Below, in pieces: positions 61,008 through 64,000 of a DNA stretch of 64,000 nucleotides. The notes under the pieces were generated by a model. The model saw only the letters and a program-made list of their open reading frames with translations. It was not told the DNA's origin and ran no database searches. Every line of letters starts with the position of its first letter. The stretch's first letter is position 1. Source of the stretch: Dankookia rubra (lineage in GTDB: Bacteria > Pseudomonadota > Alphaproteobacteria > Acetobacterales > Acetobacteraceae); the NCBI RefSeq assembly GCF_004355005.1, contig NZ_SMSJ01000010.1, positions 1 to 64,000 on the forward strand, written 5' to 3'. The position numbers were made by a program, and so were the translations under genes.

Positions 61008-61978
61008 CGGCCGATCCTCACGGACCCGGCGCCCGGGGCGGGCTGCGACTTGTCGGGCTGGCCCTTCTCGGCCGCGCCCTCCTGCTGGTTCGGCACGATC
61101 AGCCCCTGCACCCGGGCGCCGGGCGAGGAAACCAGCCGGGCCACGCCGGTCCGCATGTTCACGATGGCTTCCCGCCCGTTGATCTGGTTGTCGCCGCGGG
61201 TGATGCGGACATTGCCGAGCAGCCGCGCCATCCCGGTCTGCGCGCTGTAGATGCCGCGGTCGCCGCGCACCACCTCGGTCGCGGTGCGGATCTCGACATT
61301 GCCATAGGCCTCGACCCGGTCCATCCGGCCGGCGCCGGGCGGCTCCTTCTCCCCGGGCGCCGGCGCCGGGCGGGGCGCGGGCGGCGCGCCCGGGCCGCCG
61401 GCACCTTCCAGGAAATAGGCCACCAGGGTGTCGCCGGCGACCCGGCGGTTCTCCGCCGGCTCGGTCACCACGGCGGCGCCGCGGGCGACCGCCATGCGCT
61501 TCTGCGACCAGTATTCCAGGCTGTCCTTGGCGGTGATGACCTGCTGCGCCGTGGTCAGCGAGAGGTCGCGGCCGGTCAGCACCAGCACCGCCTGGTCGAT
61601 GTCGTAGACCGCGCGGTCGCCGCGGGCGGTGTCGGTCGCGGTGGTGATCTTCACCCGCCCCTCGGCCTCCAGCCGCCAGATCTCGTTGTTGCCGCCGGGC
61701 GTGGCATCCATCGGCGCGGCTGCCTGCTGCGGCGCGGCGGCCCCTGCCGGCTGGCGAGCGGGACGGTAGCGGGCCAGCAGCCGGTCGGCCTCGACCGTCA
61801 CGCCGGCGCGGACCGCGCGGGCATTGCCGCGGGCGATCACCACCTGCTCGGCCTGGCGCCACTCGATGCCGTCGGTCGCGGTGACGTCCACCGGGCCGCC
61901 CTGCGACAGGTCGATGTTCTGGCCGAGCGCGGCCAGCGGCACGGCGGCGAGCGCGGCGAGGAGAAAGGCGCGGCGCAT
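61004..61978 (-). CDS. lptA: LPS transport periplasmic protein LptA (OstA-like)
   Basis: LptA forms the periplasmic bridge for LPS. The 324-residue protein has a signal peptide (RRAFLLAALAAVPLAALGQ), the OstA-like IEWRQAEQVVIARGNARAVR segment, and two beta-jelly-roll-like halves separated by a Pro/Ala-rich linker (about residues 190-215). It is long for LptA because of the linkers and the C-terminal Gln/Pro tail. It shares an overlap with lptB and abuts lptC (stop/start TGATG). Confidence 0.85.
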   Translation of the reverse strand: MRRAFLLAALAAVPLAALGQNIDLSQGGPVDVTATDGIEWRQAEQVVIARGNARAVRAGVTVEADRLLARYRPARQPAGAAAPQQAAAPMDATPGGNNEIWRLEAEGRVKITTATDTARGDRAVYDIDQAVLVLTGRDLSLTTAQQVITAKDSLEYWSQKRMAVARGAAVVTEPAENRRVAGDTLVAYFLEGAGGPGAPPAPRPAPAPGEKEPPGAGRMDRVEAYGNVEIRTATEVVRGDRGIYSAQTGMARLLGNVRITRGDNQINGREAIVNMRTGVARLVSSPGARVQGLIVPNQQEGAAEKGQPDKSQPAPGAGSVRIGR

Positions 61979-62706
61979 CAGCGGCCCCCCTCCAGCACCG
62001 CATGGGCGCGGCCGGTGAAGACCACCACCGCGCCGCGGTCGCGGATGCGGAAGCCCTCGGCCGTCAGGGTGCCGAAGCCGCCCTGGGCGGCGACGGGCGT
62101 GTCGCCCTCGGCGGTGCCGGCCTCCATCTCCACCTTCGCTTCTTGGGTCAGCAGCATGGTGCCGTTGTCATGGTAGATCGTGACATCCCCCGCGAGGTCG
62201 AGCTTGCCGGCCGGCTTGTCGTAGCGGCCGGTGCGGGACTGCACGTAGATCCAGGCGCCGTCGCTCATGGTGATGTCGCCGCGCGGTTCCTCGAGGTTGA
62301 GGATCTCGGCGGCGCCTTCCTGTTGGCCGTCGCGGGCGGTGACGGTGAAGGGGCGGTTCAGCTCGTCCACCCCCTGGTAGCGCGGGTTGACCACCCGCAG
62401 CGCCTCGGCCCGCGGCTGCACGGTGCGGCGGAAGGAGACGCGGGAACGATCCTCGTTCCCCTCGATCTCCGGCCAGAAGACCACGGCGCCGAGCAGCACC
62501 AGGGCGAGGGCCGGCAGCAGCCGCTTGGTCCAGGCCACCAGGAAGCGGCGGCGCGCCATCTGGCCGACGGTCGGGGCAGCCCGGGCGCGGGAGGGCGGCA
62601 GCATGTGGCGCGGCGCCTGGCCGGCCCCGGGACCAAGCGGGGCGGCGGCCTGGCTGCGGGGCGCGGGGCGCGGGGGCGGGGTGCGGTCCGGCATCACCAG
62701 CGGCAT
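61978..62706 (-). CDS. lptC: LPS export protein LptC
   Basis: LptC anchors LPS transfer between LptFG and LptA. The 242-residue protein has a Pro-rich cytoplasmic N-terminus (about 50 residues), one membrane helix (LLPALALVLLGAVVFWPEIE), then a periplasmic beta-jelly roll (GDITMSDGAWIYVQSRTGRY, AKVEMEAGTAEGDTPVAAQG, FRIRDRGAVVVFTGRAHAVL). First gene of the lptCAB-rpoN-hpf group. Confidence 0.88.
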   Translation of the reverse strand: MPLVMPDRTPPPRPAPRSQAAAPLGPGAGQAPRHMLPPSRARAAPTVGQMARRRFLVAWTKRLLPALALVLLGAVVFWPEIEGNEDRSRVSFRRTVQPRAEALRVVNPRYQGVDELNRPFTVTARDGQQEGAAEILNLEEPRGDITMSDGAWIYVQSRTGRYDKPAGKLDLAGDVTIYHDNGTMLLTQEAKVEMEAGTAEGDTPVAAQGGFGTLTAEGFRIRDRGAVVVFTGRAHAVLEGGR

Positions 62707-62912
62707 ACCGCGGCAGCCCGGGCAGGGCGCCGGGCGTGGCGGTCACGGATCGGCGAAGGGGCGCGCTGGGTCAGGTCCACGGCCGACTGTATGGGCCGGG
62801 GTGCCGCAGGGGTCAATGAGCCGTTCCCGTATCGGACAAGAATCGTGCCAGGGTGTTGCCGCCCGGTGAAGGGCGGCGGGAGCCGGGCCGGGCCGCGTCC
62901 ATGGCCCGGCCG

Positions 62913-63536
62913 TCAATGCGCGAAGATGTCGGGCTCCGCGTATCCGAGCAGGTCGAGCGCGCCGCGGGTCGGCAGGAAGCCGAAGCAGGCCTGCGCCAGC
63001 TCCAGCCGGTCCTCGCGCCGCAGCAGGCCTTCCAGCCGCGCCCAGAGCGCATGCAGATGCAGCACGTCGGAGGCCGCATAGGCCATCTGCTCGGCGGTCA
63101 GCTCCGGCGCGCCCCAGTCCGAGCTCTGCTGCTGCTTCGACAGCTCGACCCCGAGCAGCTCCTTGCAGAGGTCCTTCAGCCCGTGCCGGTCGGTGAAGGT
63201 GCGGACCAGCTTGGCGGCGACCTTGGTGCAGATGACCGGCGCGACCGTGACGCCGAGGTTGTGCTGCAGGGCAGCGCAATCGAAGCGGGCGAAGTGGAAC
63301 AGCTTGGTGGTGCCCGGGTCGGCCAGCATGGCCTTCAGGTTCGGGCAATCGGCGCCGCGGCCGCCGAGCGCGGGCGGGACGATCTGCACCAGGTGCGCGT
63401 TGCCGTCGCCGGAGGAGAGCTGCACCAGGCAGAGCCGGTCGCGCTGCGGCTTCAGGCCCATGGTCTCGGTATCGATCGCCACCAGGGGGCCGAGCGAAAG
63501 GCCGTCGGGCAGATCGTGCCGGTGCAGGGTGATCAC
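62913..63536 (-). CDS. RNase D-like 3'-5' exonuclease
   Basis: The 207-residue single-domain exonuclease has DEDD motifs: VAIDTETMGLKPQRDRLCLV, LFHFARFDCAALQHNLGV and MAYAASDVLHLHALW (Tyr/Asp pair). It lacks the HRDC domain of full RNase D, as is typical of the short alphaproteobacterial form. The start is GTG 63536, preceded by AAGGAGG; the longer frame is not supported. It probably trims RNA 3' ends, such as tRNA. Confidence 0.9.
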   Translation of the reverse strand: MITLHRHDLPDGLSLGPLVAIDTETMGLKPQRDRLCLVQLSSGDGNAHLVQIVPPALGGRGADCPNLKAMLADPGTTKLFHFARFDCAALQHNLGVTVAPVICTKVAAKLVRTFTDRHGLKDLCKELLGVELSKQQQSSDWGAPELTAEQMAYAASDVLHLHALWARLEGLLRREDRLELAQACFGFLPTRGALDLLGYAEPDIFAH

Positions 63537-63649
63537 GGGGCGCCTCCTTGGGCGGCCGGGCGGGAAGAGAAAGGTTCGCACGGGGCCCGGTGGCTGGTTC
63601 GGCGGAGCCGGTTCCGGCCTATGGCCGGGGCGGTGCCCGCTGCAGGGGA

Positions 63650-63736
<87 letters not shown>

Positions 63737-63778
63737 ACAGGCTGCGGCACCGACGGGGTGTCGTCCGCCGGGAGCGCG

Positions 63779-63807
63779 GAAATAGAGCGCTGGCCGGGGG
63801 GCGTCAA
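63779..63807 (-). promoter_or_regulatory. Sigma-70 type promoter of the tRNA-Leu gene
   Basis: On the minus strand TTGACG (63807-63802) and TATTTC (63784-63779) are separated by 17 bases, 42 bp upstream of the tRNA 5' end. This is a good housekeeping match. Confidence 0.65.
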
Positions 63808-63919
63808 GCGCCCTCGGGCCGGGTTTTTGGCGTGATCCATGGCGGCTGCATCCGGCCGCCGGTTGGCGCTGCCGGCCGGCGCGCCATATCGTCCGGCTGC
63901 CTCGATGGGAGCCCAGAGC

Positions 63920-64000
63920 ATGCGCGGAACCACGGTACGCAAGGTCGCCACGGTCTTCGGAGGGACCGGCTTCATCGGCCGCTACGTGGTGCAGCGGCTG
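63920..64000 (+). CDS. NDUFA9-like / NAD(P)-binding epimerase-fold protein, N-terminal part only
   Basis: The first 27 codons before the window ends read VATVFGGTGFIGRYVVQRL after a short N-terminus. The GGTGFIG loop and RYVVQRL helix are those of atypical SDRs, most like the complex I NDUFA9 subunit family of Alphaproteobacteria. ATG 63920 has GGGAG upstream; ATG 63905 is an alternative. The rest of the gene lies outside the window. Confidence 0.75.
   Translation, partial: MRGTTVRKVATVFGGTGFIGRYVVQRL

Overview
The window is one high-GC (roughly 70%), gene-dense chromosomal segment of an alphaproteobacterium. The gene set (flbT, a PhyR/NepR/EcfG general stress cassette, a TrcR/DUF1013 protein, DUF1192 and DUF1150 proteins, class I PurE/PurK) points to Rhodospirillales/Acetobacteraceae, most likely a Roseomonas-like organism. 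I see no phage, plasmid, integrase, insertion sequence or CRISPR array.

Layout. 1-5.6 kb: flagellar block. A Pro/Ala-rich reading frame (probable fliK, cut by the left edge) runs leftward; flgE-flgK-flgL-flbT run rightward from a strong sigma-54-type promoter, and rpoN itself lies at 58.7-60.1 kb. 5.7-11.5 kb: an AbrB-type membrane protein, a tyrosine phosphatase, two small hydrophilic proteins behind an EcfG-type promoter, a crotonase, a zinc alcohol dehydrogenase, a lipoprotein and a 25-residue membrane peptide. 11.5-17.4 kb: four tandem OmpA-family genes, each with the same terminator and an unassigned inverted repeat about 130 bp upstream. 17.4-24.5 kb: purEK, two short DUF465 proteins, trcR, an XRE regulator, hsp20, rpmE, and leuA behind a leucine-rich leader peptide. 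24.5-26.9 kb: nepR-ecfG, a second ECF sigma factor and phyR. 27-36 kb: an SbmA/YddA-like ABC transporter and the rod-shape operon mreBCD-mrdA-rodA.

36.5-43.2 kb (minus strand): a histidine phosphatase coupled to a phosphoribosyltransferase/kinase-like fusion, a patatin with bdhA, and a flavin disulfide oxidoreductase with a TVP38-type membrane protein. 43.4-47.7 kb: rpmH-rnpA-yidD-yidC-engB and argB. 47.8-54.4 kb: a diguanylate cyclase with a DUF2336 protein, dapD-dapE, and a membrane protein joined to a leucine-rich-repeat kinase. 54.4-64 kb: def-fmt-truA, a second hsp20, a DUF1150 gene, lptC-lptA-lptB-rpoN-hpf, an RNase D-like gene, tRNA-Leu(CAG), and the first codons of an NDUFA9-like gene.

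The most unusual signals are non-coding. A dispersed element of about 130 bp occurs three times (8.5, 38.9 and 55.3 kb); its first hairpin keeps perfect pairing while the stem sequence changes. The ompA genes share an operator-like motif TGTGkY-N6-GCMACA at nearly constant distance. Other candidates are a leuA attenuator, an RNA thermometer at hsp20 and a nested hairpin between lptB and rpoN. All identifications come from reading the sequence; no database search was possible.
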